This document shows, piece after piece, positions 34,996 to 44,279 of a DNA stretch of 64,000 nucleotides. Position numbers and translations under genes: made by a program. The stretch lies in NCBI GenBank assembly GCA_019243635.1, contig JAFAUB010000121.1, positions 42,496 to 106,495 on the forward strand. The letters run 5' to 3'. The stretch's first letter is position 1; every line of letters begins with the position of its first letter. A model generated the notes under the pieces. That model worked only from the letters and a program-made list of their open reading frames with translations. It had not been told where the DNA came from and ran no database searches. This DNA comes from Pseudonocardiales bacterium (GTDB lineage Bacteria > Actinomycetota > Actinomycetes > Mycobacteriales > Pseudonocardiaceae).

Positions 34996-36480
34996 TCAGC
35001 CAGGAGGCGTCGGCGGGCGCGCCGGGGTGAACAGCCAGGTCTGGGCTACGTCATCGATGTCCTTGCCGGAGACGTGCTTGACGAGGGCCAGGAAGTCCTG
35101 CACCGAACCGTTGCCACCGGCCCGCTCGGTGGCCCAGGCGCGTAGGGAGGCGAAGAAGTTCTGGTCCCCCACCGCCGTCCGAAGCGCCTGCAGCGCCATC
35201 GCGCCGCGCAGGTAGACGGCGTTGTTGAGCACCTCCGCCGCACCGCCGGGAGCCCCCGGCGGGATCCGCCAGAAGGCGTCGTCAGCGGGATGACGGTCGT
35301 AGTCCTGTGCCGCGGTCTGCGCTGCGCTGGGGCCGCCGGTGCGTTCGGAGTACAGCCATTGGGCGTAGGTGGCGAAGCCTTCGTTGAGCCAGATGTCACT
35401 CCAGTGGCGCACCGAGACGCTGTCCCCGAACCACTGGTGGGCCAGCTCGTGCACCACCACCGTGACGTCCTGGCCGGAGGCGAAGAACGTCGGCGAGTAC
35501 ACCGGGCGGGTCTGGTCCTCCAGCGCGAAGCCCAGCGTGGGAGCCTCCGGCACCACGCCGCCGAGCTGGCGGAACGGGTAAGGGCCGAAGATCCCGGAGA
35601 GGAGCGCGAGGATCTCCGGCGTCCGCTCCACCGAGGCCCGTGCCGCGTCGGCGACCTGCGGGTCGAGTCCGCGGTCGTAGGCCGCCAGGTACAGGCCGAA
35701 GCGGGTGTCCCGGCGCACGATGTCGTAGTCGCCGATCGCGACGAACGCCAGATAGGTGGCCATCGGCTCGCTCTCCTGCCAGCGCCACCGCTGCCGGCCC
35801 GGCCCGTCCGGCTCCGGACCACCGAGCAGCGCGCCGTTGGAGATCACCTGCAGGCCGTCGGGCACGACCGCGGTGATCATGAAGGTCGCCTTGTCCGAGG
35901 GGTGGTCGTTGGAGGGGTACCACCAGGCGGCGATATCAGGCTCGCCCACGGCGACCGCACCGTCGGGGGTACGCACCCACGGCGAGGGCACCCCGGGTCC
36001 ACCCGGGATCGCGGAGGGCACCCCGGCGTAGTCCACCCGCACCGTCATCGGCGCTCCAGCCCGCACCGGCACGGCAGGAGTGACCTCCAGCTTGCCATCG
36101 TCCTGATGGATCCCGGCCGGCCGGTCATCCACCGTGACAGCCGACGCGGGCAGCCTCAGGTCGAGGTCGAACCGGGACAGGCTCTCGGTGGCCTGGGCGG
36201 TGATGGTGGTGTGCCCCTCGAGCCGGTCGGGGGACGGGTCATAGCGAACCTGGATGTCGTATCCGGTGACGTCGTAGCCGCCGTCACCCGCCCGCGGGAA
36301 ATAAGGATCCCCGATGCCGTCGGCACCGATGCGCGGCGGTGTCGACGGCATCGGGGAAGGCGGTCGCGAGGTCGTCGATACCTGAGCCGATGGCGAGGTC
36401 CGCCACGTGATGACCAACGCCACCAGCACCAGCAGCACCGCTGGCACCGACCCGACCAGTACCCACCTTCGCATGGTCAC
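34996..36480 (-). CDS. Extracytoplasmic M1-family metallopeptidase
   Basis: A zinc aminopeptidase-like protein of 494 residues. The N-terminal helix (WVLVGSVPAVLLVLVALVI) anchors or exports it, followed by a Ser/Pro/Thr-rich linker. The beta-rich N-domain begins DGGYDVTGYDIQVRYDPSPD. The catalytic site is VVVHELAHQWFGDSV near 343 with the third ligand in WLNEGFATYAQW near 367; upstream is GFALEDQTRP in place of the GxMEN exopeptidase loop. The C-terminal four-helix part is short. Exported M1 enzymes of this size are common in actinobacteria; the substrate is unknown. It sits next to menD on the same strand. Confidence 0.93.
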   Translation of the reverse strand: MTMRRWVLVGSVPAVLLVLVALVITWRTSPSAQVSTTSRPPSPMPSTPPRIGADGIGDPYFPRAGDGGYDVTGYDIQVRYDPSPDRLEGHTTITAQATESLSRFDLDLRLPASAVTVDDRPAGIHQDDGKLEVTPAVPVRAGAPMTVRVDYAGVPSAIPGGPGVPSPWVRTPDGAVAVGEPDIAAWWYPSNDHPSDKATFMITAVVPDGLQVISNGALLGGPEPDGPGRQRWRWQESEPMATYLAFVAIGDYDIVRRDTRFGLYLAAYDRGLDPQVADAARASVERTPEILALLSGIFGPYPFRQLGGVVPEAPTLGFALEDQTRPVYSPTFFASGQDVTVVVHELAHQWFGDSVSVRHWSDIWLNEGFATYAQWLYSERTGGPSAAQTAAQDYDRHPADDAFWRIPPGAPGGAAEVLNNAVYLRGAMALQALRTAVGDQNFFASLRAWATERAGGNGSVQDFLALVKHVSGKDIDDVAQTWLFTPARPPTPPG

Positions 36481-36507
36481 CTCCCAGGCACCGACCCTAG
36501 GCCCTCG

Positions 36508-38211
36508 TCACCGGTCGACGGGAGCGACAGCCATCGCCACCGCGGTCCGGATCCGATGGTGCAGCGCGCGCAGGCCGGTTCGCTCGGTGCGCACCTCGAC
36601 GACGCGCAGCCCCCGGGCGGGGACCAGGACCTCCGCCAGCTCCTGCACCGGCACCCGAACATGCGGGACGTGATGCGCCGCGCACAGGGCGGCCAGATCG
36701 GTGCCGTGCGGGGTGCCGAAGACCCGTTCGAAGGCGTCGGCATACGCCGGGGCGCCCTGTTCCAGCAGCCCGAAGATGCCGCCACCGTCGTCGTTGGCGA
36801 CCACCACGGTCAGGTCCGGGCGGGCCTCGTCCGGGCCGGCCAGCAACCCGTTCGCGTCGTGCAGGAACGTCAGGTCGCCGACCAGGGCATAGCCCGGCCC
36901 GCTGTGCGCCAGCGCCGCCCCGGTCGCGGTGGCGATCGTGCCATCGATGCCGGCGACGCCCCGGTTGGCGAGCACGGTCAGGCCACGCCGGGGCCGAGCG
37001 GCCAGCGACACGTCCCGGATCGGGTTGGACGAGCCGACCAGCAGCAGCGCGCCCGCCGGCAGCGCGGCGACCAGCCGGCGCGCCACCACGAGACCGGTGC
37101 CGAAAGGGTGGTCCCGCACGGTGGCGCTCACTGCGGCGGCGGCCCGCTCGTCGGCCTGCCACCACTGGCGCAGCCACTCCGGATCAGGTGAGCCGACGCA
37201 GCGCAGCGCGGTACCCACCGCGACGGCGGTGCCCGCCACGTCGGTCCACTCCGGGCGGTCGGTGCGGACGGTGACCGCCACCGCCGGGTCGGCGAGCAGC
37301 CGCTGCACCGACCGGTGCAGGGTGGGGCGACCGAGCACCAGCACCTGTTCGGGTCGCAACCGCTCGAGCGCCGGCGAGCCGAGCAACCACGGTCCGGCCG
37401 CCAGAGCGCCCGACCAGTCGGCCGCGGTGGGCTCGGCCACCAGCGGTAACCCCGGGGGGGCCGGTGGCGCGCCGTGACCGGCGACCACCAGGGTGGGCCG
37501 CCCCAGGTCCAGCTCCACCTCGACCCGCACCGGCGACGCCGAGGGCACCGCTGTCCAGGCCACACCACCCGGACGCCCGCGCAGGGCGGCCGAGCGGTCC
37601 GGGAGTGCGGGGTCGGCAGGGTCTGACCGGGGCACCAGCGGCTCATCTGACCGGGGCACCAGCGGCTCGCGCAACGGCACGTTGAGATGCACCGGTCCCG
37701 GGCCGCCGCCCAGCGCGCCGCGTGCGGCCGCGACCGCGCGGTCCACGGTGGAGCGCCAGTGCGCCAGCCACCCGCAGTCCCAGGGCTCGTGCAGGGGGGT
37801 GGCCAGGGACGGTGTCGCGCGCACCGCGGCGCCGAACAGCCCGGTTTGCGCCACCGTCTGGTTGGCCCCGGTGCCGACCAGCTCAAGCGGGCGGTCCGCG
37901 GTGACCGCCAGCAGCGGGATCCCGGCATGGTGGGCCTCCAGCACCGCCGGGTGCAGATTCGCCGCCGCAGTGCCTGACGTGCACACCACCGGCACCGGCA
38001 GGCCCGAACGCAGCGCAAGGCCCAGCGCCAGAAACGCCGCCGAGCGCTCGTCGATCCGGACGTGCAGGGTCAGCCGGCCGGTCTGCTCGGCCGCGTGCAG
38101 AGCGAAGGACAGTGGCGCGTTGCGCGACCCGGGGCACAGCACGGCATGTCGCACGCCGCAGCGCACCAGCTCGTCGACCAGTACCGTGGCCAATGCGGTG
38201 GATGGGTTCAC
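36508..38211 (-). CDS. menD: SEPHCHC synthase (MenD)
   Basis: ThDP-dependent enzyme joining isochorismate and 2-oxoglutarate in menaquinone synthesis, 567 residues. The start reads NPSTALATVLVDELVRCGV then HAVLCPGSRNAPLSFALHAA; RIDERSAAFLALGLA holds the catalytic Glu region. VVCTSGTAAANLHPAVLEA follows, and the C-terminal ThDP motif is YALVGDLTFLHDANGL near 430 with VVVANDDGGGIFGLLEQGA. The GTG start is chosen by family length; the frame is open far upstream but lies opposite menB. A 24-bp tandem repeat near residue 190 gives two EPLVPRSD units. Confidence 0.96.
   Translation of the reverse strand: MNPSTALATVLVDELVRCGVRHAVLCPGSRNAPLSFALHAAEQTGRLTLHVRIDERSAAFLALGLALRSGLPVPVVCTSGTAAANLHPAVLEAHHAGIPLLAVTADRPLELVGTGANQTVAQTGLFGAAVRATPSLATPLHEPWDCGWLAHWRSTVDRAVAAARGALGGGPGPVHLNVPLREPLVPRSDEPLVPRSDPADPALPDRSAALRGRPGGVAWTAVPSASPVRVEVELDLGRPTLVVAGHGAPPAPPGLPLVAEPTAADWSGALAAGPWLLGSPALERLRPEQVLVLGRPTLHRSVQRLLADPAVAVTVRTDRPEWTDVAGTAVAVGTALRCVGSPDPEWLRQWWQADERAAAAVSATVRDHPFGTGLVVARRLVAALPAGALLLVGSSNPIRDVSLAARPRRGLTVLANRGVAGIDGTIATATGAALAHSGPGYALVGDLTFLHDANGLLAGPDEARPDLTVVVANDDGGGIFGLLEQGAPAYADAFERVFGTPHGTDLAALCAAHHVPHVRVPVQELAEVLVPARGLRVVEVRTERTGLRALHHRIRTAVAMAVAPVDR
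37622..37668. repeat. 24-bp tandem duplication in menD
   Basis: TCTGACCGGGGCACCAGCGG plus four bases occurs twice in direct succession and adds eight residues to MenD without breaking the frame. Confidence 0.9.
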
Positions 38212-38234
38212 GAGTGCGCAGCATGCCTGATTCG

Positions 38235-38240
38235 TATGAT
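38235..38240 (+). promoter_or_regulatory. Putative -10 of a leaderless menB transcript
   Basis: TATGAT lies seven bases before the GTG start of menB. No ribosome site is present, which suggests transcription starting at the GTG. Confidence 0.5.
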
Positions 38241-38247
38241 CGCTGCC

Positions 38248-39150
38248 GTGAGCGTCTCCGAGCTGTTCGACCCCGCCGCCTGGCGCCGTGTCGAGGGCTT
38301 CGACTTCGCCGACATCACCTACCACCGCGCGGTGGCGCACGGCACTGTCCGGATCGCCTTCGACCGGCCTGAGGTCCGCAACGCGTTCCGCCCCGCTACG
38401 GTGGACGAGCTGTACCAGGCTCTGGACCACGCCCGGATGACGCCGGACGTGGGGTGCGTGCTGCTGACCGGCAACGGGCCCTCGCCGAGGGACGGCGGTT
38501 GGGCGTTCTGCTCGGGTGGGGACCAGCGGATTCGAGGCCGCTCGGGCTATCAGTACGCCGATGGCGAGACGGCCGACACCGTGGACCCGAGGCGCGCCGG
38601 GCGGCTGCACATTCTGGAGTGCCAGCGGCTGATCAGGTTCATGCCGAAGGTGGTGATCGCGGTGGTGCCTGGTTGGGCGGCCGGCGGTGGGCACTCCCTG
38701 CACGTGGTCTGCGACCTGACCCTGGCCTCGGCCGAGCACGCCCGGTTCAAGCAGACCGACGCCGACGTGGGCTCCTTCGACGGCGGGTTCGGCTCGGCCT
38801 ATCTCGCTCGGCAGGTCGGGCAGAAGCTGGCCCGCGAGATCTTCTTCCTGGGGCGGGAGTACAGCGCGGCCGACGCGCACCGGATGGGCATGGTCAACGC
38901 GGTGGTGGCGCACGCGGCGCTGGAGAGCACCGCGCTGGAGTGGGCCGGCGCGGTCAACGCCAAGTCGCCCACCGCGCAGCGGATGCTCAAGTACGCGTTC
39001 AACCTGATCGACGACGGGCTGGTCGGGCAGCAGCTCTTCGCCGGTGAGTCGACCCGGCTGGCGTACCTGACCGACGAGGCCGTCGAGGGCCGCGACGCCT
39101 TCCTGGAAAAACGACCCCCCGACTGGTCCCCCTTCCCCTGGCACTACTAA
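38248..39150 (+). CDS. menB: 1,4-dihydroxy-2-naphthoyl-CoA synthase (MenB)
   Basis: Crotonase-fold enzyme closing the naphthoate ring, 300 residues. DITYHRAVAHGTVRIAFDRPEVRNAFRP near the start, the oxyanion region GDQRIRGRSGYQYADG near 95, VVIAVVPGWAAGGGHSLHVVCDLTLAS near 140, FKQTDADVGSFDGGFGSAYLARQVG near 170 and the C-terminal RDAFLEKRPPDWSPFPWHY are MenB signatures. GTG is preferred because TATGAT stands seven bases before it; an ATG 12 bases upstream is the alternative. It diverges from menD with only 36 bases between starts. Confidence 0.96.
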   Translation: MSVSELFDPAAWRRVEGFDFADITYHRAVAHGTVRIAFDRPEVRNAFRPATVDELYQALDHARMTPDVGCVLLTGNGPSPRDGGWAFCSGGDQRIRGRSGYQYADGETADTVDPRRAGRLHILECQRLIRFMPKVVIAVVPGWAAGGGHSLHVVCDLTLASAEHARFKQTDADVGSFDGGFGSAYLARQVGQKLAREIFFLGREYSAADAHRMGMVNAVVAHAALESTALEWAGAVNAKSPTAQRMLKYAFNLIDDGLVGQQLFAGESTRLAYLTDEAVEGRDAFLEKRPPDWSPFPWHY

Positions 39151-39190
39151 TGCCCGGCCGCCCCGCGCACGTCTCATTACCCGGCCGCCC

Positions 39191-39270
39191 TGCGCACGCC
39201 GAGTTCGACCACAGAGTCGCCGGCTGTCGGCCCCACAGCGCTGACGTCGAACTCGGCGCACTGAGAGCGC
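39191..39270. repeat. Dispersed palindromic repeat, copy A
   Basis: GCCGAGTTCGAC at 39198-39209 is the exact complement of 39246-39257, a 12-bp stem with a 36-base loop, just after menB. The right side 39246-39268 is a 23-base exact inverse match to copy C at 51219-51241. Confidence 0.75.
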
Positions 39271-39301
39271 TCAAGATCGGGTCCGGCGACAGGGGTGCGC
39301 G

Positions 39302-39727
39302 ATGACTGATGAGGGTATGCGGTCGATCGGTCGTCGAGTCGCAGAGATGCGGACCTGGCGTGGGATGACCCTGCGGGCCGTCGCGGAGCTCGCCGGGATC
39401 ACCGAGAGCTACCTGTCCCGGATCGAGTGCGGGGAGCGCATCGTCGGCCGACCGTGGGCTGCGTGGGGCCTTGCACACCCGACGACGACGGCACCGAGTA
39501 TCCGAGCCGCTCCGGCAACCCGTCGCTACCACGCCGATGACACCCCCGATACGGCAGCCGCACGATGTGATCTCGATCCGCAGCGACAGGACATGATCAC
39601 GGTTTGGGTGCGGCCTGCGGTCGCACCGGAGATGTCACCCCAGCGTGCCACCGAGCATGCCAGGACTAGCGACAACACCTCGACAATCACAGGATGCGCG
39701 GTAGAGCTGGTGCAGGTCACGGCCTGA
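39302..39727 (+). pseudogene. Truncated XRE helix-turn-helix gene
   Basis: The first 48 codons read RRVAEMRTWRGMTLRAVAEL and AGITESYLSRIECGER, a clear Cro/cI DNA-binding domain. After that the frame stays open but its content (GRPWAAWGLAHPTTTAPSIR) no longer resembles a regulator, and the usual effector region is missing. A deletion has probably fused the helix-turn-helix to unrelated sequence. The short product could still bind DNA, but I treat it as decayed. Confidence 0.6.
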
Positions 39728-40233
39728 GCAGGCTTGTCCTGCGGCCGGCTCAGCAGCATAGTGTTGCGGTCTGCTCCACCATCGGGCAGTTCGCTCACCA
39801 GTACTGGCTGCCGGCCGTACCACCTCTCGCCAACGCGCCGCAACGCGAGGCCAATCAACAACACTCGTGACGCCGGCTCCTGCGGATCGTGATAAAAGTC
39901 GGCGCGGCCACAATGATGGCACGCAAAACAACCTCGGCGCGCCAAGTCGCCCGGCCGCTGTTATCCCCGATCCGTCAGGCACTCTATCAGCGGCCTCCCG
40001 TTCGCCTATTATCGCTCAGCATGGATCCGGCACGATCGCGACGTTCGGGTGACATATCATATGCCTGCCCTGTCCTATGCCTGCTCTGGCCCACGGGAAG
40101 CGTCTTGTTTGAGACGACTGAGCCAGGAGGCGCCGCGGCGCCGTCTCGGGCACCCACCGCAGGGCCGCACCGGGTACGGTGCTGATCGGTCGAGCACTGT
40201 CGGGGAGGGCAGCGGATCGATGCGCTCTAGACG
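39728..40233. other. Gene-poor stretch before menE
   Basis: About 500 bases without a gene I can support. A minus-strand frame from about 39945 to 39720 (RVLLIGLALRRVGERWYGRQ) has some coding character but no start context and no family I recognise. Confidence 0.35.
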
Positions 40234-40295
40234 TCCCGAACTCAGCAGCGGAGCGGTCGGAGGGCAGCGCGACGACGCTGATGTCGAGTTCGGGA
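40234..40295. repeat. Dispersed palindromic repeat, copy B
   Basis: TCCCGAACTC at 40234-40243 pairs with GAGTTCGGGA at 40286-40295, and inner CAGCG/CGCTG pairs extend the stem. The outline matches copy A (a GAGTTCG arm followed by CAGCG/CGCTG), so it looks like a diverged member just upstream of menE. Confidence 0.5.
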
Positions 40296-40332
40296 TACGG
40301 GGAGCGGTCGGTGTGGCGAGAGCGGTGTCGCA

Positions 40333-41469
40333 GTGCGCGTGATCCACCTGGATGGGTCCCGGGAGGCGGTGTGGGAGCTGGATGTCGCGCTGCGCGCGAT
40401 GCTCGCCGGAGGAGAGGCAGTGGCCCCGCTGGGGCGAGGGCAGGCGCTCCCGCCCCGGGAACCGGGTGCCGGCCAGGTCGTGCTGGGCACCTCAGGCTCC
40501 ACCGGAGTACCCAAGTGGGTGCTGCTCGGTGCGCCCGCGCTGAGTGCCTCCGCCGCAGCCGTCCACGCCCGGCTGGGAGGTCCCGGCCGGTGGCTGCTGG
40601 CGCTGCCCGCCCAGCACGTCGCCGGACTGCAGGTGCTGGTTCGCGCGGCGCTCGCGGGTGACCGACCCGTCGTGCTCGACCTGCGCGGCGGTTTCGATCC
40701 GGCCAGGTTCGGCGCCGCCGCGCGACGACTGGCCGCGCGGGTGGCCGGCGAGGCCGGGCGATGTTACACAGCGCTGGTGCCCACCCAGCTGACCCGGCTG
40801 CTGGACACCGACCCCGAGACACTCGCCCGCTTCGACGCGGTGTTGCTGGGCGGCGCCGCCGCACCGAAGGAGCCGCTGACCCGGGCCCGGGACTCGGGAG
40901 TGCGCGTGGTCACGACCTACGGCATGACCGAGACGGCGGGCGGCTGCGTCTACGACGGGTGGCCGCTGGAGGGGATGCAGGTCCGGCTGGACAGCGACGG
41001 GATCGTCGAGCTGGCGGGTCCGATGCTGGCCACCGGGTATCTCGATGCTCCCGAGGACACCGCAATGGCGTTCCGCGACGGCTGGTTCCGGACCTCCGAT
41101 CTCGGCCGGGTCGATGGGCAGGGCCGGCTGCGGGTGCTCGGGCGAGCGGACGATGTGATCGTCACCGGTGGGCTCAACGTGGCCCCGGCGGAGGTGGAGG
41201 CCGTGCTCACCGGCCTGCCCGGGGTCGCCGCAGCCTGCGTGGTGGGCCTGCCCGACCCGGACTGGGGGCAGCGGGTGACCGCCGTGGTGATACCCACCGA
41301 TCCAGGGCGGCCCCCGGACCCCGGCGCGCTGCGGGTGGCCGCCCGCCGGCTGCTGACCGGGGCGCAGGTCCCCAAGGAGATCATCCTGTTCGACACGCTA
41401 CCGCTGCGCGGCGTCGGCAAGCCCGACCGCGGTGCCGTCCGGACCATGCTCGGCGCGCGAGATCACTGA
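40333..41469 (+). CDS. menE: o-Succinylbenzoate-CoA ligase (MenE)
   Basis: ANL-family adenylating enzyme of 378 residues that makes OSB-CoA for MenB. The AMP-binding P-loop is VVLGTSGSTGVPKWVLL near 50, GRWLLALPAQHVAGLQVLVRA follows, then VVTTYGMTETAGGCVYDG near 195. The hinge is GWFRTSDLGRVDGQGRLRVLGRADD near 250 and the C-terminal lysine is in LRGVGKPDRGAVR. It is short for the ANL family but normal for actinobacterial MenE. GTG start without a clear ribosome site. Confidence 0.95.
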   Translation: MRVIHLDGSREAVWELDVALRAMLAGGEAVAPLGRGQALPPREPGAGQVVLGTSGSTGVPKWVLLGAPALSASAAAVHARLGGPGRWLLALPAQHVAGLQVLVRAALAGDRPVVLDLRGGFDPARFGAAARRLAARVAGEAGRCYTALVPTQLTRLLDTDPETLARFDAVLLGGAAAPKEPLTRARDSGVRVVTTYGMTETAGGCVYDGWPLEGMQVRLDSDGIVELAGPMLATGYLDAPEDTAMAFRDGWFRTSDLGRVDGQGRLRVLGRADDVIVTGGLNVAPAEVEAVLTGLPGVAAACVVGLPDPDWGQRVTAVVIPTDPGRPPDPGALRVAARRLLTGAQVPKEIILFDTLPLRGVGKPDRGAVRTMLGARDH

Positions 41470-41609
41470 CCGGTGCTGACACGTTCAGTACATGTTCACC
41501 CACTCCGGGTATGGACGTCGACGTGCATCGCAGGTTCTGTGGATACCAACCGACCCAACAAGCGCATCTGTCACAGCGGAAACAGTCCCCCGACCGTCAG
41601 GAGCACCCC

Positions 41610-42920
41610 GTGGCGCCGCCGGCTCGTCGCTACCGCCGTGTCCCCGGTACCGCCCGGACTGCCACCCTGGCCTTCGTCGCGCTGCTCGCGGTGGTCGTCG
41701 GGGCGGACCCGCCGGCCCCCGCGCAAGCGCAGGACAGTGCGCCAGAGGACAGCGCCCCCGACAGGACCGACACCTGGTTCGCCCGCCTGACCCCCACCGA
41801 GGGCGACACGAACGTGCGCCTCGACGCCGGCGGGCTGCGGCTGGGCTCCAGTCCCGCCGGGCCGGCGAGCATCAGGTCCGGCCGGCCGGAAGGCATGCTG
41901 CTCACCGCAGCGCACCCACTAGCCGCGCTCAGCAGCCGAGTAGCGGCACAGCTCGCGGCCGACCAGCCGGCCGGCTCGGCGGTCGACGTCGACGTCCGCG
42001 GCACTCGTGGCGACGGGTCGTGGACCGAGTGGGTGGCCGCCGGCCTGAAGGCGCCCGCGATGCTGGGCGCCGCAGTGACGAGCGTGCAGGCCCGGATCTC
42101 GCTGCGCGGTGGCAGGGGGGGCGTGACCCCCCTGGTGCGATCAGTGCGGCTGACCGCACAACCCGGCGTAGCGCTGCTCGCCGCTCGCCCCCGGACCCCT
42201 CCCAGCTACCGGGTGTTCGCCACCCGCGAAGGCTTGGTCCGAGCCAGAACGGCCAACGGTCATGTGATCAACGAGCGGGACCACTTCGTCGCGCTGCCCT
42301 CACGCCGGGGGCTGTCCCCGCTCGGCTCGGGCGACTACACGGTGAAGGTCTGTGCGGACAACGACCGATGCGAATGGGCGCCGGTGTGGGACGTCGGCCC
42401 GTGGAACACCACCGACGACTACTGGAACCCCGCCGGCATCCGCCAGTCCTGGGCCGACCTTCCCCGGGGCCGACCCCAGGCACAGGCCGCCTACGAGGAC
42501 GGATACCACGATGGCCTGGACCAGTTCAGCAGAGAGGTGCTCAACCCGGCCGGGATCGACCTGGCGGACGGCACGTTCTGGGACGGTCTGGGGCTGCGCG
42601 ACAACAGCTGGGTCACCGTCACCTACCTGTGGGCTGACGGCGCGCCGCCCGCCATCGTGCGGATCCCGATCCTGCCCGTGCGCAGCGGTCCTGGCAACCA
42701 GTACCCAGCGGTGGGTCTGGCCGCGCAGCGCGCCGAACTGCTCGTGGAGTGCACGGTCGCGGGCCAGCTCGTCACCGACGGCCGAAACCGCACCGACCGG
42801 TGGCTGCGGATCGGCCCGAAGCAGTTCATCTCCGCCGCCTACGTCAGTGTGCAGGGAGTCCCAGGGGCCCGACAAGGGGTCCACCACCAAGCGCCGGGCA
42901 CGCGCTGCGCGGCCCCGTAG
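41610..42920 (+). CDS. Secreted protein with C-terminal SH3-like domain
   Basis: An exported protein of 436 residues. A signal peptide is clear: basic RRYRRVPGTART, a hydrophobic ATLAFVALLAVVVGA core and an AQAQD cleavage region. The middle is beta-rich and unfamiliar (SVDVDVRGTRGDGSWTEW-like and RISLRGGRGGVTPLVRSVRL segments). The last 75 residues resemble a bacterial SH3 domain (IPILPVRSGPGNQYPAVGLA, ending WLRIGPKQFISAAYVSV). GTG after AGGAG. Bacterial SH3 domains often bind cell wall, so a wall-associated role is inferred. It lies between menE and menA. Confidence 0.75.
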   Translation: MAPPARRYRRVPGTARTATLAFVALLAVVVGADPPAPAQAQDSAPEDSAPDRTDTWFARLTPTEGDTNVRLDAGGLRLGSSPAGPASIRSGRPEGMLLTAAHPLAALSSRVAAQLAADQPAGSAVDVDVRGTRGDGSWTEWVAAGLKAPAMLGAAVTSVQARISLRGGRGGVTPLVRSVRLTAQPGVALLAARPRTPPSYRVFATREGLVRARTANGHVINERDHFVALPSRRGLSPLGSGDYTVKVCADNDRCEWAPVWDVGPWNTTDDYWNPAGIRQSWADLPRGRPQAQAAYEDGYHDGLDQFSREVLNPAGIDLADGTFWDGLGLRDNSWVTVTYLWADGAPPAIVRIPILPVRSGPGNQYPAVGLAAQRAELLVECTVAGQLVTDGRNRTDRWLRIGPKQFISAAYVSVQGVPGARQGVHHQAPGTRCAAP

Positions 42921-42923
42921 GGT
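42918..42923 (+). promoter_or_regulatory. Putative -10 of a leaderless menA transcript
   Basis: TAGGGT, which includes the stop codon of the preceding gene, lies six bases before the GTG of menA, where there is no ribosome site. Confidence 0.45.
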
Positions 42924-42929
42924 TGGCCT

Positions 42930-43823
42930 GTGACGAGTGTGGCGCAGTGGGTGGAGGGGGCACGGCCTCGCACGTTGCCCAACGCGATCGCCCCGGTGCT
43001 GGCCGGCTGGGGGGCCGCAGCCGCACCGCGCACATCGAACTGGGGCGCATCAGACTGGGCGCGGGCGTTGCTGGCGTTGGTCGTGGCGCTGGCGCTGGTG
43101 ATCGGGGTCAACTACGCCAACGACTACTCCGACGGCATCCGCGGCACCGACGCCGTCCGGCTAGGTCCGATGCGGCTGGTCGGATCCGGCGCCGCAGCAC
43201 CCGCGGCGGTGCGCACCGCCGCGCTGATCAGCTTCGCGGTCGCCGGGACGGCCGGGCTCACGCTGATCGCGCTAGCCGGACGATGGTGGTTGCTGGCGCT
43301 GGGCGCGGCATGCATCGCCGGGGCGTGGTGCTACACCGGCGGGCGACGCCCTTACGGCTATGCCGGGTTCGGCGAGCTGGCCGTGTTCGTCTTCTTCGGC
43401 CTGGTCGCGGTACTCGGCACCCAGTACGTCGTCGGTGGGCGGATCACCGTCATCGGGTGCCTCGCGGCCGTCGCCGTAGGAGCGATGTCGGCTGCGGTGC
43501 TGGTGGCCAACAACCTGCGGGACATCCCCAGCGACGGCGTGGCGGCCAAGCGCACCCTCGCCGTGCGCCTCGGCGAGCACCGGACCCGCATGCTGTACAC
43601 CGCGCTGGTGGCCGTGCCGTTCGCGGTGACCCTCGGCTTGGCGACCACCCGGTGGGCCACCCTGGCCGGCCTGCTTGCCCTGGTTTTCGCGGTGCCCGCA
43701 CTGCGCCGGGTCGGGGGCGAGGCGAGGGGACCAGAGCTGATCCCGGTGCTGCGGGACACCGCTCTGGCGCTGCTGGTATGGGCCAGTGCGACGGCCGTCG
43801 CCCTGGCGCTGGTGCGGGGGTAA
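42930..43823 (+). CDS. menA: DHNA polyprenyltransferase (MenA)
   Basis: Membrane UbiA-family prenyltransferase of 297 residues that attaches the isoprenoid tail to dihydroxynaphthoate. [20 protein letters not shown] is at the start, the first Mg-prenyl-PP motif is [17 protein letters not shown] near 65 (NDxxDxxxGxD), and the second is [22 protein letters not shown] near 190 (NxxRDxxxD). About eight to nine membrane helices are visible. The GTG start lies six bases after TAGGGT, a leaderless arrangement. It converges on the DUF4229 gene with a 20-base gap. Confidence 0.96.
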   Translation: MTSVAQWVEGARPRTLPNAIAPVLAGWGAAAAPRTSNWGASDWARALLALVVALALVIGVNYANDYSDGIRGTDAVRLGPMRLVGSGAAAPAAVRTAALISFAVAGTAGLTLIALAGRWWLLALGAACIAGAWCYTGGRRPYGYAGFGELAVFVFFGLVAVLGTQYVVGGRITVIGCLAAVAVGAMSAAVLVANNLRDIPSDGVAAKRTLAVRLGEHRTRMLYTALVAVPFAVTLGLATTRWATLAGLLALVFAVPALRRVGGEARGPELIPVLRDTALALLVWASATAVALALVRG

Positions 43824-43843
43824 CGGGGTCACCCCCGCACCAG

Positions 43844-44125
43844 CTACTCACCGCGGAGTTGGCGGCGGAGTCGGTCCCGCTCGGCCCGTCGGCGCGCCCC
43901 CACCGCCCCCAGGCCGGTGTTCACCCGGTCCCGCAACGAGCCCAGGAGCACCATCGACAACGGCAGCGCCACCACCACCGCGAGTAGGACCGACACCAGC
44001 AGCGGGACGCCGGCCAGGAGCAGGAGCAACACCGTGACGGCCACCAACGCCAGCCGGGCCGCGCTGTACAGCGCCACGTCGCGGGCGAGCGCGGGAGGTC
44101 TCGGTGGGTTCCGCGGGGCCACCAT
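43844..44125 (-). CDS. DUF4229 small membrane protein
   Basis: A protein of about 93 residues with two adjacent hydrophobic helices (SAARLALVAVTVLLLLLAGV and PLLVSVLLAVVVALPLSMVLL) followed by a basic, Arg-rich cytoplasmic tail (RRRAERDRLRRQLRGE). This is the DUF4229 layout found near menA in actinobacteria. The start is the ATG eight bases after TAAGCT, so it may be leaderless; upstream ATGs would add up to 27 residues. Function unknown. Confidence 0.75.
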   Translation of the reverse strand: MVAPRNPPRPPALARDVALYSAARLALVAVTVLLLLLAGVPLLVSVLLAVVVALPLSMVLLGSLRDRVNTGLGAVGARRRAERDRLRRQLRGE

Positions 44126-44279
44126 GACCACCGAGCTTAACCCGCGGGCCGGAGTCCCCCGGCGGGCGTGGGCGTGGTGCTCCGGCTCGGCAGGTGGGGA
44201 GGCCAATGGGTGTGACGTGTGTGTAGTGCTTCCCCCAACGGGTAACCCCGATCAGGGACTTACTTGGTGGAGGCTCGTG

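Noticed and set aside
35290..37191. A long plus-strand gene opposite the M1 peptidase and menD
   Set aside because: Shadow frame of two well supported minus-strand genes.
36508..39261. A 917-residue MenD with a long N-terminal extension
   Set aside because: The extension lies opposite menB; family length and the NPSTALATV start give 567 residues.
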